In this document: one piece after another, positions 30,140 to 39,558 of the stretch | Layout of the letters: each line of letters begins with the position of its first letter | How positions within the stretch are numbered: the first letter of the stretch is position 1 | From: Polynucleobacter necessarius | GTDB lineage: Bacteria; Pseudomonadota; Gammaproteobacteria; Burkholderiales; Burkholderiaceae | DNA length: 64,000 nt | Assembly: GCF_900096765.1 (NCBI RefSeq) | Contig: NZ_LT615228.1 | Span: 750,669 to 814,668 of the forward strand | Reading direction: 5' to 3' | The notes under the pieces: model-generated | Seen by the model: only the letters and a program-made list of their open reading frames with translations | Database searches by the model: none | Told to the model about the DNA's origin: nothing | Translations under genes and position numbers: made by a program

Positions 30140-30547
30140 CTACTTAATAAGATCGAGAAATTGCACATTATTGTTAATGTTGACAAAAGCCGAGGAATCA
30201 TAGACATCAACACCATTTGTCGTGAACAAGAACATATACGTTTTCATCGGGGCGTAGCTGCCTGATCGATCTTTTGCTGTTACATCACAGACGACCATCC
30301 AGCCAAAGTTCGCAGGCTTGTAACTAAATTCTCTAGCCCATGCTTTGCGTGGAGGAGCACATTCTTTTTTGGCGGACTCTGGCTCATTAATATTTGCCTT
30401 AAGGGGTAAGCATTGAGCTCTTTATCAATCTCAGTCTGCTTTGGCTGAGGAGGAAATTTAGCTTGGGCAATCTCCGATTGAGTCACTGGTGTTGCACAGG
30501 CCATCAACAGCAAGGATTGAAATTAATGCTAAGAATTTAGTTTTCAT
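30140..30547 (-). pseudogene. Lipoprotein-like gene with two frameshifts
   Basis: ATG 30547 begins MKTKFLALISIL; a one-base slip near 30517 is needed to reach the lipobox frame LLLMACATPVTQSEIAQAKF. That frame runs through PPQPKQTEIDKELNAYPL and must shift again near 30408 to KANINEPESAKKECAPPRKA, WAREFSYKPANFGWMVVCDV and VDVYDSSAFVNINNNVQFLD, ending at TAG 30140. Composite length is about 135 residues. The last part, with its two Cys, looks like a small secreted domain, but I do not recognise a family. A good terminator lies just downstream. Because the frames were joined by eye, the exact slip sites are uncertain. Confidence 0.7.
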
Positions 30548-30631
30548 TTGATTCCTGAATTGATATTGAATTGCTTATTGCCTATCGCCACTTGCCACTT
30601 GTCTTAGTGATCTCAGTGGCGCAGATTGAAT

Positions 30632-30722
30632 TGGCGGAAGGGGCGGGATTCGAACCCGCGGTAGGCTATTAACCTACACACGCTTTCCAGGCGTGTGACT
30701 TAAACCGCTCATCCACCCTTCC
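30632..30722 (-). tRNA. tRNA-Ser (GGA)
   Basis: The minus strand starts GGAAGGGTGGATGAGCGG and folds into a cloverleaf. The acceptor GGAAGGG pairs with CCCTTCC, the anticodon stem CACACGC/GCGTGTG encloses CTGGAAA (anticodon GGA), and there is a long variable arm (GTAGG..CCTAC) and a T arm CGGGTTCGAATCCCG. The discriminator G is followed by an encoded CCA. The long variable arm is the class II mark of tRNA-Ser. Confidence 0.96.
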
Positions 30723-30781
30723 GGAACCGTTGATTATACGATTGCCGAAAGGGCTTTACCCCAAACCGTGATTCTCAATGC

Positions 30782-32621
30782 TTAGAGAGACTCTTTGAGT
30801 TGCTCCAAAATGGCTGGATTTTCCAGTGTGGAGGTATCTTGAGTCACTTCCTCACCCTTAGCGATCACGCGCAGCAAGCGACGCATGATCTTGCCAGAAC
30901 GGGTCTTCGGTAAGTTATCACCAAAGCGCACATCTTTTGGTTTAGCGATTGGACCAATTTCTTTACCGACCCAGTTGCGCAGCTCAGTTGCCACTTTCTT
31001 CGCTTCTTCACCAGTTGGACGTCCGCCCTTCAGAACGACGAAGACGCAAATCGCTTCACCAGTAAGATCATCAGGACGACCGACCACTGCGGCCTCAGCT
31101 ACCAATGGATTAGCCACCAAGCAAGACTCGATTTCCATGGTTCCCATGCGGTGACCAGAAACATTCAAGACATCATCGATACGGCCTGTAATAGTAAAGT
31201 AACCCGTATCCTTATTGCGAATCGCACCATCACCTGCGAGATAGAGGTTGCCCCCCAACTCTTCTGGGAAATAAGACTTTACAAAACGATCCGGATCATT
31301 CCAAATGGTACGAATCATAGAAGGCCAAGGACGCTTCACAACCAAGATGCCGCCATTTCCGTTTGGCACATTATGACCGGCCTCATCCACAATTGCCGCC
31401 TGAATTCCAGGCAATGGCAGCGTGCAAGAACCTGGAATCATCGGGGTTGCACCTGGCAGCGGGGAAATCATATGGCCACCAATTTCGGTTTGCCAGAAAG
31501 TATCTGCGATCGGGCAGCGTGAACCACCTACATTCTCGTAGTACCACATCCATGCTTCTGGATTAATCGGCTCGCCTACAGAACCTAAGAGACGCAATGA
31601 AGACAAGTCATAACTCTTTGGATGCACAGCTTGATCATTGCTCGAAGCCTTGATCAAAGAACGAATCGCTGTAGGTGCTGTGTAGAAAATGCTTGCCTTA
31701 TGTTTTTGGATCATTTCCCAGAAACGACCAGCATTCGGATAAGTGGGAACACCTTCAAACACAATTTCTGTTGCACCTACTGCAAGTGGGCCATAAGTAA
31801 TGTAGGAGTGACCAGTGACCCAACCAATATCAGCGGTACACCAAAACACATCAGTTGGTTTGATGTCAAACGTCCACTTCATGGTGAGAATGGCCCACAA
31901 GAGGTAACCGCCGGTAGAGTGCTGAACGCCTTTTGGCTTTCCAGTAGAACCGGATGTGTACAAAATAAATAGTGGATGCTCAGCACTCACCCACTCTGGT
32001 TCACAGGTAGTAGCTTCATTAGCAACAATCTCTTGCATCCATACGTCACGACCAGGGGTCATGTTGATATCTAAGCCAGTGCGCTTGCTCACAATCACAT
32101 GCTTTACCTTAGGGCACTCGCCAGTGGAAAGCGCTTCGTCACAAATTGCTTTGAGTGGCAATGCTTTACCGCCACGATATTGGCCATCTGCTGCAATCAC
32201 CGCAACTGCACCCACATCCATAATGCGATCGCGCAATGCTTGTGCAGAAAATCCACCAAACACCACCGAATGGATAGCACCGATACGGGCCACAGGCTTG
32301 CATCGCGACAATGCCTTCAATGGTCATTGCCATGTAAATAATGACGCTATCACCAGACTTGATACCCATCTTGCGCAGCGCATTTGCCATTTTGCAAACA
32401 CGCTCAAGCATTTCTTTGTAACTTACTTTAGTGACAGTACCATCATCTGCTTCAAAGATGATGGCAGTCTTATCACCCAAGCCAGCTTCAACTTGGCGAT
32501 CCAAACAGTTATAAGAAGCATTCGTGGTGCCGTCTTCGAACCATTTATAGAATGGGGCTTTGGATTCATCTAAAACCTTAGTAAAAGGTTTTTTCCAATA
32601 AATATTCTCTTTTATTTGCTC
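30782..32621 (-). pseudogene. acs: Acetyl-CoA synthetase, 5'-truncated and frameshifted
   Basis: Acs activates acetate to acetyl-CoA. The main frame (about 500 residues) carries [20 protein letters not shown] (P-loop), [65 protein letters not shown] and the acetylation-site loop [15 protein letters not shown]. Two defects are visible. A one-base insertion near 32294 (GTGGCCC for GTGCCC) separates VAMQAC from [19 protein letters not shown]. At the 5' end homology begins only at [20 protein letters not shown] (about 32621), with a stop at 32634 and no start codon, so roughly the first 60-70 residues and the promoter are gone. fumA starts 61 bases beyond, on the other strand. Confidence 0.88.
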
Positions 32622-32681
32622 TATGGCAAACCCTTAAAATAGGGGAAACCTTACTAATAATGTGGCAATTAGCCTAAAACC

Positions 32682-34205
32682 ATGACCAATATCAAACAAA
32701 ACGACCTCATTCAAAGCGTTGCTGACGCATTCCAGTTCATCTCCTATTACCATCCCAAAGACTTTATTGATGCCATGGGCAAGGCTTACAGCCTGGAAAA
32801 AGGTGAAGCTGCTAAAGATGCGATTGCGCAGATTTTGACTAATAGTCGGATGTGCGCTGAAGGTCACCGCCCTCTATGCCAGGACACTGGTATTGCGGTG
32901 GTGTTTCTTAAGATTGGCATGAATGTTCAATGGCCTGATGCCACAATGAGCGTTACAGAGATGGTGAACGAAGGAGTACGTCGCGCTTATCTCAATCCAG
33001 ACAATACATTACGAGCCTCCGTTCTCTCCGATCCTGCTGGCAAACGCAAAAATACCGGGGACAACACACCTGCTGTAGTTCACTACGAAATAGTGCCAGG
33101 CGACGATGTTGAGGTGATTTGTGCCGCTAAAGGCGGCGGCTCTGAAAACAAAGCCAAGATGGTGATGCTCAACCCCTCTAACTCGATCGTCGATTGGGTA
33201 TTAAAAACGGTACCCACCATGGGTGCGGGTTGGTGCCCTCCTGGAATCTTGGGTATTGGTATTGGTGGCACCCCTGAAAAAGCCATGCTAATGGCTAAAG
33301 AAGCATTAATGGGTCCAGTCGATATTCAAGAATTGATTGAGCGTGGCCCCAAAAACCGGATTGAAGAACTGCGCTTAGAGCTTTACGAAAAAGTCAATCA
33401 ATTGGGTATTGGCGCCCAGGGATTAGGTGGCTTAGCTACGGTACTGGACATCAAGATATTGGATTACCCAACTCACGCAGCTTCTTTGCCAGTTGCCATG
33501 ATTCCAAACTGTGCCGCAACCCGTCACGTGCATTTCCATTTACATGACGATGGCCCAGCAAAACTAGAGGCCCCTTCTCTTGCAGATTGGCCAGATGTCA
33601 CCTGGACACCAGATGTGCAAAAGTCTAAGCGTATTAATTTAGATACCTTGACCGCCGAAGAGGTAGCAAGCTGGAAACCCGGTGAAACTTTACTCTTAAA
33701 CGGTAAAATTTTGACTGGCCGTGATGCCGCTCATAAACGTATTCAAGATATGTTGGCTAAAGGCGAAGAATTACCGGTCAGCTTCAAAAACCGGGTGATT
33801 TACTATGTCGGCCCAGTTGATCCAGTACGCGATGAAATTGTGGGCCCAGCAGGTCCAACGACCTCAACCCGGATGGATAAGTTCACCGAAATGATGCTCG
33901 CCAAGACAGGCTTAATCTCCATGATTGGTAAAGCAGAGCGTGGACCAGTGGCGATCGAAGCCATTAAGAAGCACAAGTCTGCTTATTTAATGGCAGTGGG
34001 TGGCGCTGCTTATCTGGTGTCTAAAGCCATTCAGCACTCAAAGGTGGTCGGCTTTGCTGACCTGGGTATGGAAGCAATCTATGAGTTTGATGTCAAAGAT
34101 ATGCCCGTCACTGTTGCCGTGAACTCTGAGGGTATCTCGATGCATGAGACCGGCCCCAAAGAATGGCAAGCTAAGATTGGCAATATTCCAGTCAAAATTG
34201 CTTAA
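32682..34205 (+). CDS. Fumarate hydratase, class I (iron-sulfur)
   Basis: 507 residues, the usual length of the fused class I enzyme. The alpha region has the cluster Cys in GHRPLCQDTGIAVVFL, AKGGGSENKAKM and GAGWCPPGILGIGIGGTPEKAM; a third Cys lies in PVAMIPNCAATRHVHFHL. The beta region has GKILTGRDAAHKRIQDML, YYVGPVDPVRDEIVGPAGPTTSTRMDKF and the C-terminal MHETGPKEWQAKIGNIP. It interconverts fumarate and malate in the TCA cycle using an oxygen-sensitive [4Fe-4S] cluster. It is intact. The 60-base gap to the truncated acs must hold its promoter. murI follows by 18 bases. Confidence 0.95.
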   Translation: MTNIKQNDLIQSVADAFQFISYYHPKDFIDAMGKAYSLEKGEAAKDAIAQILTNSRMCAEGHRPLCQDTGIAVVFLKIGMNVQWPDATMSVTEMVNEGVRRAYLNPDNTLRASVLSDPAGKRKNTGDNTPAVVHYEIVPGDDVEVICAAKGGGSENKAKMVMLNPSNSIVDWVLKTVPTMGAGWCPPGILGIGIGGTPEKAMLMAKEALMGPVDIQELIERGPKNRIEELRLELYEKVNQLGIGAQGLGGLATVLDIKILDYPTHAASLPVAMIPNCAATRHVHFHLHDDGPAKLEAPSLADWPDVTWTPDVQKSKRINLDTLTAEEVASWKPGETLLLNGKILTGRDAAHKRIQDMLAKGEELPVSFKNRVIYYVGPVDPVRDEIVGPAGPTTSTRMDKFTEMMLAKTGLISMIGKAERGPVAIEAIKKHKSAYLMAVGGAAYLVSKAIQHSKVVGFADLGMEAIYEFDVKDMPVTVAVNSEGISMHETGPKEWQAKIGNIPVKIA

Positions 34206-34223
34206 GTAAGTACTGGCAGTACA

Positions 34224-35051
34224 TTGGCACTCATCGGAGTTTTTGATTCTGGCGTAGGTGGCTTATCCATCTTGGATGAAGCCTTGCGCCAGCTTCCTGT
34301 GCATGATTACATTTATCTTGCTGACTCTGCCAACGCGCCTTATGGAGAAAAAACTAGCGAGTGGATTGCCCAGCGCAGCTTAGCGCTGTGTCATTATCTT
34401 GCTGGCGCTGGTTGCGACGCCATTATGGTTGCCTGCAACACTGCAACCGCAGAGGCAATTGCCCAAATTCGCAGTAACATCAAACTGCCGATTATTGGTG
34501 TTGAGCCTGGAATTAAGCCCGCTGCAATGCAGACACAAAATGGTATTGTAGGCGTGCTCGCAACAGAGGCAACTTTAAAGAGCGATAAGTTCAATGCTTT
34601 ATTGGCCACCCTACCTAGTGGCTGTCGTTTTATTAAGCAAGCAGGAGCAGGACTAGTTCCTCTGATTGAAGCCGGTCATGCCGACAGCAAAGAAACTCTC
34701 GACCTTCTGGCGCAGCATCTCGAACCCATCTTACAAGCTGGTGCAGATACGATTGTTCTGGGTTGCACCCACTACCCATTTCTGCGCAAAGCTATTCGCA
34801 CATTATTGGGCGATTCGATCACCTTGATCGATACCAGCGATGCGGTCGTCAAACAATTACAACGCCAGCTTGAGCTTTGCAAAGCGTCTGAAGGCTTGCT
34901 CGAGAATTCAAGTAGCGCCAAAAATGCTGGCTCAGTTACATTTGTCAGCAGTCAAGATGAAAATAGATTGCTGTTCATGGCAAAAGATTTGATGCGCTGC
35001 GATCTAGCCACTCATGTTGTCGATGCCAGACTCTTGAGCGGCGTGCAATGA
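34224..35051 (+). CDS. murI: Glutamate racemase
   Basis: 275 residues starting at TTG 34224 (MALIGVFDSGVGGLSIL); no ATG gives a full-length protein and no strong ribosome site is visible, so initiation is probably weak or coupled to fumarase. MurI makes D-glutamate for peptidoglycan. The catalytic pair and flanks are present: DSGVGGLSILDEAL, ADSANAPYGEK, MVACNTATAEAIA (first Cys), PIIGVEPGIKPA and IVLGCTHYPFLRKAI (second Cys). The gene is intact, as expected for an essential enzyme. It overlaps tonB by 4 bases (ATGA). Confidence 0.95.
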   Translation: MALIGVFDSGVGGLSILDEALRQLPVHDYIYLADSANAPYGEKTSEWIAQRSLALCHYLAGAGCDAIMVACNTATAEAIAQIRSNIKLPIIGVEPGIKPAAMQTQNGIVGVLATEATLKSDKFNALLATLPSGCRFIKQAGAGLVPLIEAGHADSKETLDLLAQHLEPILQAGADTIVLGCTHYPFLRKAIRTLLGDSITLIDTSDAVVKQLQRQLELCKASEGLLENSSSAKNAGSVTFVSSQDENRLLFMAKDLMRCDLATHVVDARLLSGVQ

Positions 35052-35743
35052 ACTCACTACTTCACAAGATTGACATGCATCTTCCATTTAATAAAACGGA
35101 ACGCATCATCATTGTCATTGTGTTGCTGCTGCATGCCCTGCCCGCCTTGGAGTTTTTGCATTTGAGCTCCCAATCAAAACCTGTAGATGAAGATCGTGTT
35201 CCTGTTAATTTCGTGAGCCCCGAAGCCCCCAAGGCTCCAGCTGCACCTGTAGCTCCTAAAGCTCCGCCGCCAAAATCTAAAGAGGAGCCCAAGAAGAAAA
35301 TAGTGGAAGAAAAGCCGTCTCCACAGCCAGCCCCAAAACAAAGCTCTAAAAAGCAAGCCCCTCAAACACAAGCTAGTAAGTCCGAGCCACAAACCCAAAG
35401 CACGGCTGTTGCGCCTTCAACCAATGGCAGTAGTAGCGGCACCCCAATATTTACAGATATCGGAAAATTAGAAGTCTTGTACGCGCCCGATGCCGAAGGC
35501 TACTATCCCTCATTTTCTAGAAGAGCCTGCGAGCAAGACTCAGTAGACGTCAGACTCATGATCAATCAATCAGGCGAGGTAGATGAAGTGATAATGGTCA
35601 GATCTAGCACCTATCCTCAGTTAGATAGAGCTGCGGCTCAAATTGCTCAACGTTATCGCTTTAAACCATTTATGCTAAACGGCGCACCCACCAGAACAAA
35701 TACCTTACTTAAAGTTTCTTTTACTCTTAAAGGCTGTCAATAA
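35048..35743 (+). CDS. TonB-family energy transducer
   Basis: 231 residues. A single N-terminal helix (IIIVIVLLLHALPALEFL) anchors it. Residues about 55-130 are a Pro/Ala/Lys-rich spacer (EAPKAPAAPVAPKAPPPKSK, EEKPSPQPAPKQ). The C-terminal domain (ACEQDSVDVRLMINQSGEVD, MVRSSTYPQLDRAAAQIA, YRFKPFMLNGAPTRT) is the TonB box-binding fold. It spans the periplasm and passes proton-motive energy from ExbB/ExbD to outer membrane receptors. Order tonB-exbB-exbD with overlapping or adjacent starts indicates one operon with murI. No receptor gene is in the window. Intact. Confidence 0.9.
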   Translation: MNSLLHKIDMHLPFNKTERIIIVIVLLLHALPALEFLHLSSQSKPVDEDRVPVNFVSPEAPKAPAAPVAPKAPPPKSKEEPKKKIVEEKPSPQPAPKQSSKKQAPQTQASKSEPQTQSTAVAPSTNGSSSGTPIFTDIGKLEVLYAPDAEGYYPSFSRRACEQDSVDVRLMINQSGEVDEVIMVRSSTYPQLDRAAAQIAQRYRFKPFMLNGAPTRTNTLLKVSFTLKGCQ

Positions 35744-36435
35744 TGAACACACCATTTGGAATGGCAAATCTTTGGCTTGAAGGCGATGGCATTACGCGCT
35801 TTGTCGCGATCATGCTGCTTGCCTGCTCAGTAGTCACTTGGGTTATTTTGCTCATCCGCCTATGGGATTTGCGAAACCTGCGCAAACTCAAACCCGAGCT
35901 AGATCAGTTTTGGCACGCCACTTCATACGAGGAAGGCTTACAAGCTTTTAGCAATCAGGCGCTCAATCCCTATTATCAAATTGCTAAAGCGGCTAGCGGC
36001 GCTTCGATTCACCATCAAAGCCAATCGAATAACCACCGCGAATTACTGCAAACATTAAACTATTCAGAGTGGATGGCTCGTAGCATTAAGAATAGTATTG
36101 ACAGCATTGCCGCCAGCCTGCAAAAAGGTCTGACATTTTTAGGGTCAACTGGCGCTGTTGCTCCGTTTATTGGTTTATTTGGTACGGTCTGGGGCATCTA
36201 TCACGCCCTGATTTCCATTAGCAGTTCTGGTAGCGCGCAATTAGATCAAGTAGCCGGCCCAATTGGGGAAGCCTTGATCATGACTGCTTTGGGTTTAGCA
36301 GTAGCGATTCCTGCGGTACTGGGCTTTAATGCCCTAAATCGCGCCAATAAACTATTCGTTGCTGAACTCAATCGTTTTGGCAATGATCTACTTGCGTATT
36401 TTGTGACTGGCGCTCGCGTGAAATCTGGAGAATAA
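35743..36435 (+). CDS. exbB: ExbB-type proton channel (MotA/TolQ/ExbB family)
   Basis: 230 residues, three membrane helices: an N-terminal one (ITRFVAIMLLACSVVTWVIL), then after a cytoplasmic loop GLTFLGSTGAVAPFIGLFGTVWGIYH and GEALIMTALGLAVAIPAVLG. The last two contain the conserved Gly/Thr/Ala pattern of the family. ExbB pentamers with ExbD drive TonB. The start overlaps the tonB stop by one base and exbD follows by 2 bases. ExbB is preferred over TolQ because of the tonB neighbour. Intact. Confidence 0.9.
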   Translation: MNTPFGMANLWLEGDGITRFVAIMLLACSVVTWVILLIRLWDLRNLRKLKPELDQFWHATSYEEGLQAFSNQALNPYYQIAKAASGASIHHQSQSNNHRELLQTLNYSEWMARSIKNSIDSIAASLQKGLTFLGSTGAVAPFIGLFGTVWGIYHALISISSSGSAQLDQVAGPIGEALIMTALGLAVAIPAVLGFNALNRANKLFVAELNRFGNDLLAYFVTGARVKSGE

Positions 36436-36437
36436 GT

Positions 36438-36851
36438 ATGTCTTTTCGCATACAAGATGATCAACAAGACGATGGCATCATGGCTAAAATCAACATGACA
36501 CCGATGGTCGATGTCATGTTGGTGCTTTTGATTATTTTTATTATTACCTTACCCGTCATCCAGCAAGCGGTCAAAGTGGAGTTACCCAAAGCCAATAGTG
36601 TGCGCAATGAAGTGAAACCGGAGTCAGTGCAGCTCACGATTGATGCCAAAGGTCAAATCTTTTGGAACAGCACCGCAATCGATCTCAAAACCTTTGATGG
36701 CTACGCAGAAAAAGCAGCGCAAAAAGATCCTCAACCAGAGGTGAATTTACGCGCCGACAAAGCCGTGAAATATGAATATGTTGCGCAGGTATTAGCGGCA
36801 TCGCGTCGCGCCGGCTTAACTAAACTAGGTTTTGTAACTGAGCCAAACTAA
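36438..36851 (+). CDS. exbD: ExbD-type biopolymer transport protein
   Basis: 137 residues. The short cytoplasmic N-terminus leads into INMTPMVDVMLVLLIIFIIT, with the essential membrane Asp in MVDVMLVL. The periplasmic domain has VELPKANS, LTIDAKGQIFWN, VNLRADKAVKYEYVAQVL and AGLTKLGFVTEP. It partners ExbB in the proton channel that powers TonB. Intact and last of the murI-tonB-exbB-exbD run. The convergent broken gene ends 6 bases away, with a small AAACTA/TAGTTT palindrome across both stops. Confidence 0.9.
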   Translation: MSFRIQDDQQDDGIMAKINMTPMVDVMLVLLIIFIITLPVIQQAVKVELPKANSVRNEVKPESVQLTIDAKGQIFWNSTAIDLKTFDGYAEKAAQKDPQPEVNLRADKAVKYEYVAQVLAASRRAGLTKLGFVTEPN

Positions 36852-36857
36852 AGTAGT

Positions 36858-37306
36858 TTAAGGCTTCGCAGGCCAGCAAGTTTCTTCGCTGACATGGGTG
36901 CCATTGCCTATATTGGCACCCAAAATTCCACCTTGTATGGTTTCTACTTTTTTCACTTGACCGGTAGTCTGGTTCAGCGATATTTGTGTAGAAACCGTAC
37001 CGGCAGAATAGGTTTGGCCACCCAGAGTTTCTGGATCAAAGTAGGCCTCAATGAGAATAACGATTTTAGGGGGGCTAATCAGGATATTTTTAACAATTTG
37101 CTTCCCATTGGCATCAGCAAGGTCTAAATCCCTGCCATCAAGATAAACTTTTGCTTTCGAAGACTTTGCTGGCTGCACAATCTTCATCTCATATTCTTCT
37201 ACGAGATCTTTGTCGACTCGCTTGCAAGTAAAAACCATAGCTTCAGAAGCTAAGGTCAACTGAATATAACTAAAAACAAGAAGAAACAGAAGTAAAAATA
37301 CCTCAT
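36858..37306 (-). pseudogene. Secreted protein of unknown function, frameshift in the signal peptide
   Basis: A 133-residue frame (37259-36858) begins LTLASEAMVFTCKRVDKDLV and ends GTHVSEETCWPAKP, with beta-rich segments such as AKVYLDGRDLDLAD and VILIEAYFDPETLGG. The frame is open further upstream as VFLLLFLLVFSYIQ, a clear signal peptide core, but has no start codon. ATG 37306 lies one frame away and would read MRYFLLLFLL if the TTTTT at about 37295 had one more T. A one-base deletion in a T run thus explains the loss. The ATG is 4 bases after the stop of the GGDEF-EAL gene, so it belonged to the same transcript. I do not recognise the family. Confidence 0.65.
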
Positions 37307-37310
37307 TACC

Positions 37311-39543
37311 TTATTGCAATGTGTGCACTAAAGATAGGAAGTTTTCCTCGCTCAAAGGTTTACCATAGAGATAACCTTGGTAAAAACAACAACCTTCTGC
37401 CAGCAAATAATCGCGCTGCTCAATGATCTCAACACCTTCAGCCACCACCCTTAACTTCAAAGTTTGGGCCAATGACAATATCGAACGAATAATCGCTCGA
37501 TCTCCTTCATCCCATGCAATGTCGAGCACAAAGCTTTTGTCGATTTTTAGCTCATCCAAGGGCAAACGCTTTAAATAACTTAGGGAAGAATAACCCGTTC
37601 CAAAGTCATCCATCGAAAACTTCACTCCGAGCTTTCTTAAGACATTCATAGTTGAAATTACAGCATCAACATCCTCTAGCAATAGACTTTCTGTTAATTC
37701 CAATTTCAGCAGGTTTGGGTTAATGCCTACTTGGTTAACAGTAGCCTCAACCATTTCAGCAAAGTTAGCCTTTCTGAACTGCTTTGCACTAATATTTACC
37801 GATAAAACTAAATTTTTGGTCAATCCACTTTGTGACCATCTTTTTAATTGTGCGCAAGCCCCCTTTAGCGCCCACTCTCCAATCGAAATAATCAAGCCAG
37901 CTTCTTCGGCAATCGGAATAAAAACATCTGGTGGAATAATGTCAAAATCCATCGGACTCCAGCGCAACAGAGCCTCTGCCCCGATAACATGCCCGAAATG
38001 ATCAACCTGAGGTTGATACATCAAACTCAACTCACCCTTATCCATAGCCCGCTTGAGACTGGACTCCATGGTGGCCTTTTCGGTAAATTGAATATGCATT
38101 GCATCATTAAAGAAGCGAACTGTATTGCGTCCTGCTGCTTTTGCCTGATACAGCGCAAGGTCAGCCTGCTTGAGGAGCTCATTGGTCCCATGCGTCTTGT
38201 CCGAGAATAAAGTAATACCCACACTTGCTGTAGTAGTGTGAATGATCCCATTTAAATTGACCGGTTCAGAAATACTCTTATGCAATTTGTCTGCAATTAA
38301 TTTCAATGCATGCATGGCATTTTCTGCATGCGAACCCAAGTCCGGTATCAGCGCAATAAATTCGTCACCACCCAATCTGGCGGCTGTATCCATCTCACGC
38401 AAATTACTACGCAAGCTTTGCGCGACTGCCATTAATACTTGGTCGCCCATATCATGACCCCGAGTATCGTTAATTGACTTGAATCAATCAATATAACTGC
38501 GCCATAGACGTGATTACGCGTGGCGATAATTCGAGCCTGGTTCAAGCGATCTAGCAGTAGACGCCTATTGGATAGATTAGTGAGCGGATCATAGTAAGCA
38601 AGCTCCAATATCTTTCGTTCGGCCTCTCTAGGGTCACTCGTGTTGGAATAAATTCCTATTTAGTGAGAATTAACCCCATCAAGCCCTTTAACAGCCGAAA
38701 TAGATAACCACACCGGGACAGTTCGCCCTTCCTTATTGCAATTCCAAACACTACCTTCCCACTTGCCTTCGGTACTCATCGCCTCCCACATATTGCGATA
38801 AAAAGCAGCATCATGATATTCAGTAGATTTAAAAATAGAAGTATTCTTACCGATCAGTTCATCGGCCGTGTAGCCTGAAATTTTTTCAAAGGTGGAATTG
38901 ACGCATAAAATATTGCCTTGATTATCAGTCACAATCATGCCGTCACTAGACTGAAAAGCGACTGAAGCAATTCGCAACTCTTCTTCCGCCTGTTTCCTAG
39001 CGGTGATATCTTCTGAAAAAATAATAATGCCACCAACAGAACCATCGGCATTCATCCAAGGCTTGATCTCCCACCGTCCCACCGAATCCACCCATAACTA
39101 CCGTCGGCGAAAATAATGCGATCCTCATCGCACGAAAATGACTCACCTAATAAGCACTGCTGATGCAACTTCTTTTTATCTTCAGAAATATTAGACGTAA
39201 GCTCATGATGACTTTTCCCGATGATGTCAATGTGCTCTAATTTACGATCCTCAAGCCATCGACGGCTTGCGTACAGGTAACGCAATTGATGATCTAGCAT
39301 TGCAATACCCGTTGGCGCATTTTCAATGAACAATTGCAGCTGTCTATTTACGCCTGATAGCTCTTGCGCTGTTACTTCAATCGCATTTTCAAGCAGACGT
39401 CGTTCACGATCGACCTGCTGGTAGGTCTCATTAACGACATTCAAAAATGTCATCCAATGATCCGCATTCAGCGCGGATATCTCAGGAAAATTTCGTAGTT
39501 GTCGCTTTAAAAGACGATGCTGATTTTGTATTTCAGGAACCAT
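37311..39543 (-). pseudogene. PAS-PAS-GGDEF-EAL protein, broken three times
   Basis: ATG 39543 (GAGGGCGGG upstream) begins a helical segment and a PAS domain (LQLFIENAPTGIAMLDHQLR). An 8-bp tandem duplication at 39069-39084 breaks it; removing one copy gives GWIRWEIKPWMNADGSVGG. A second PAS follows (SSDGMIVTDNQGNILCVNST). TAA 38660-38662 interrupts in frame between GLDGVNSH and IGIYSNTSDPREAERKILEL. The GGDEF domain starts ELAYYDPLTNLSNRRLLLD, loses about 10 bases near 38485 (the IDLDQFKSIND region), and continues with RLGGDEFIALIPD. The EAL domain has EALLRW, DDFGTGYSS, KIDKSFV and EGVEIIEQR. It was a dual c-di-GMP enzyme, sited 15 bases after a FIST sensor gene. Confidence 0.88.
39069..39084. 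repeat. 8-bp perfect tandem duplication in the PAS domain
   Basis: tcccaccg occurs twice (39069-39076, 39077-39084). Collapsing it joins FADGSYGWIRW to EIKPWMNADG, the standard PAS strand sequence. Confidence 0.95.
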
Positions 39544-39558
39544 AAAGAACGCCCGCCC

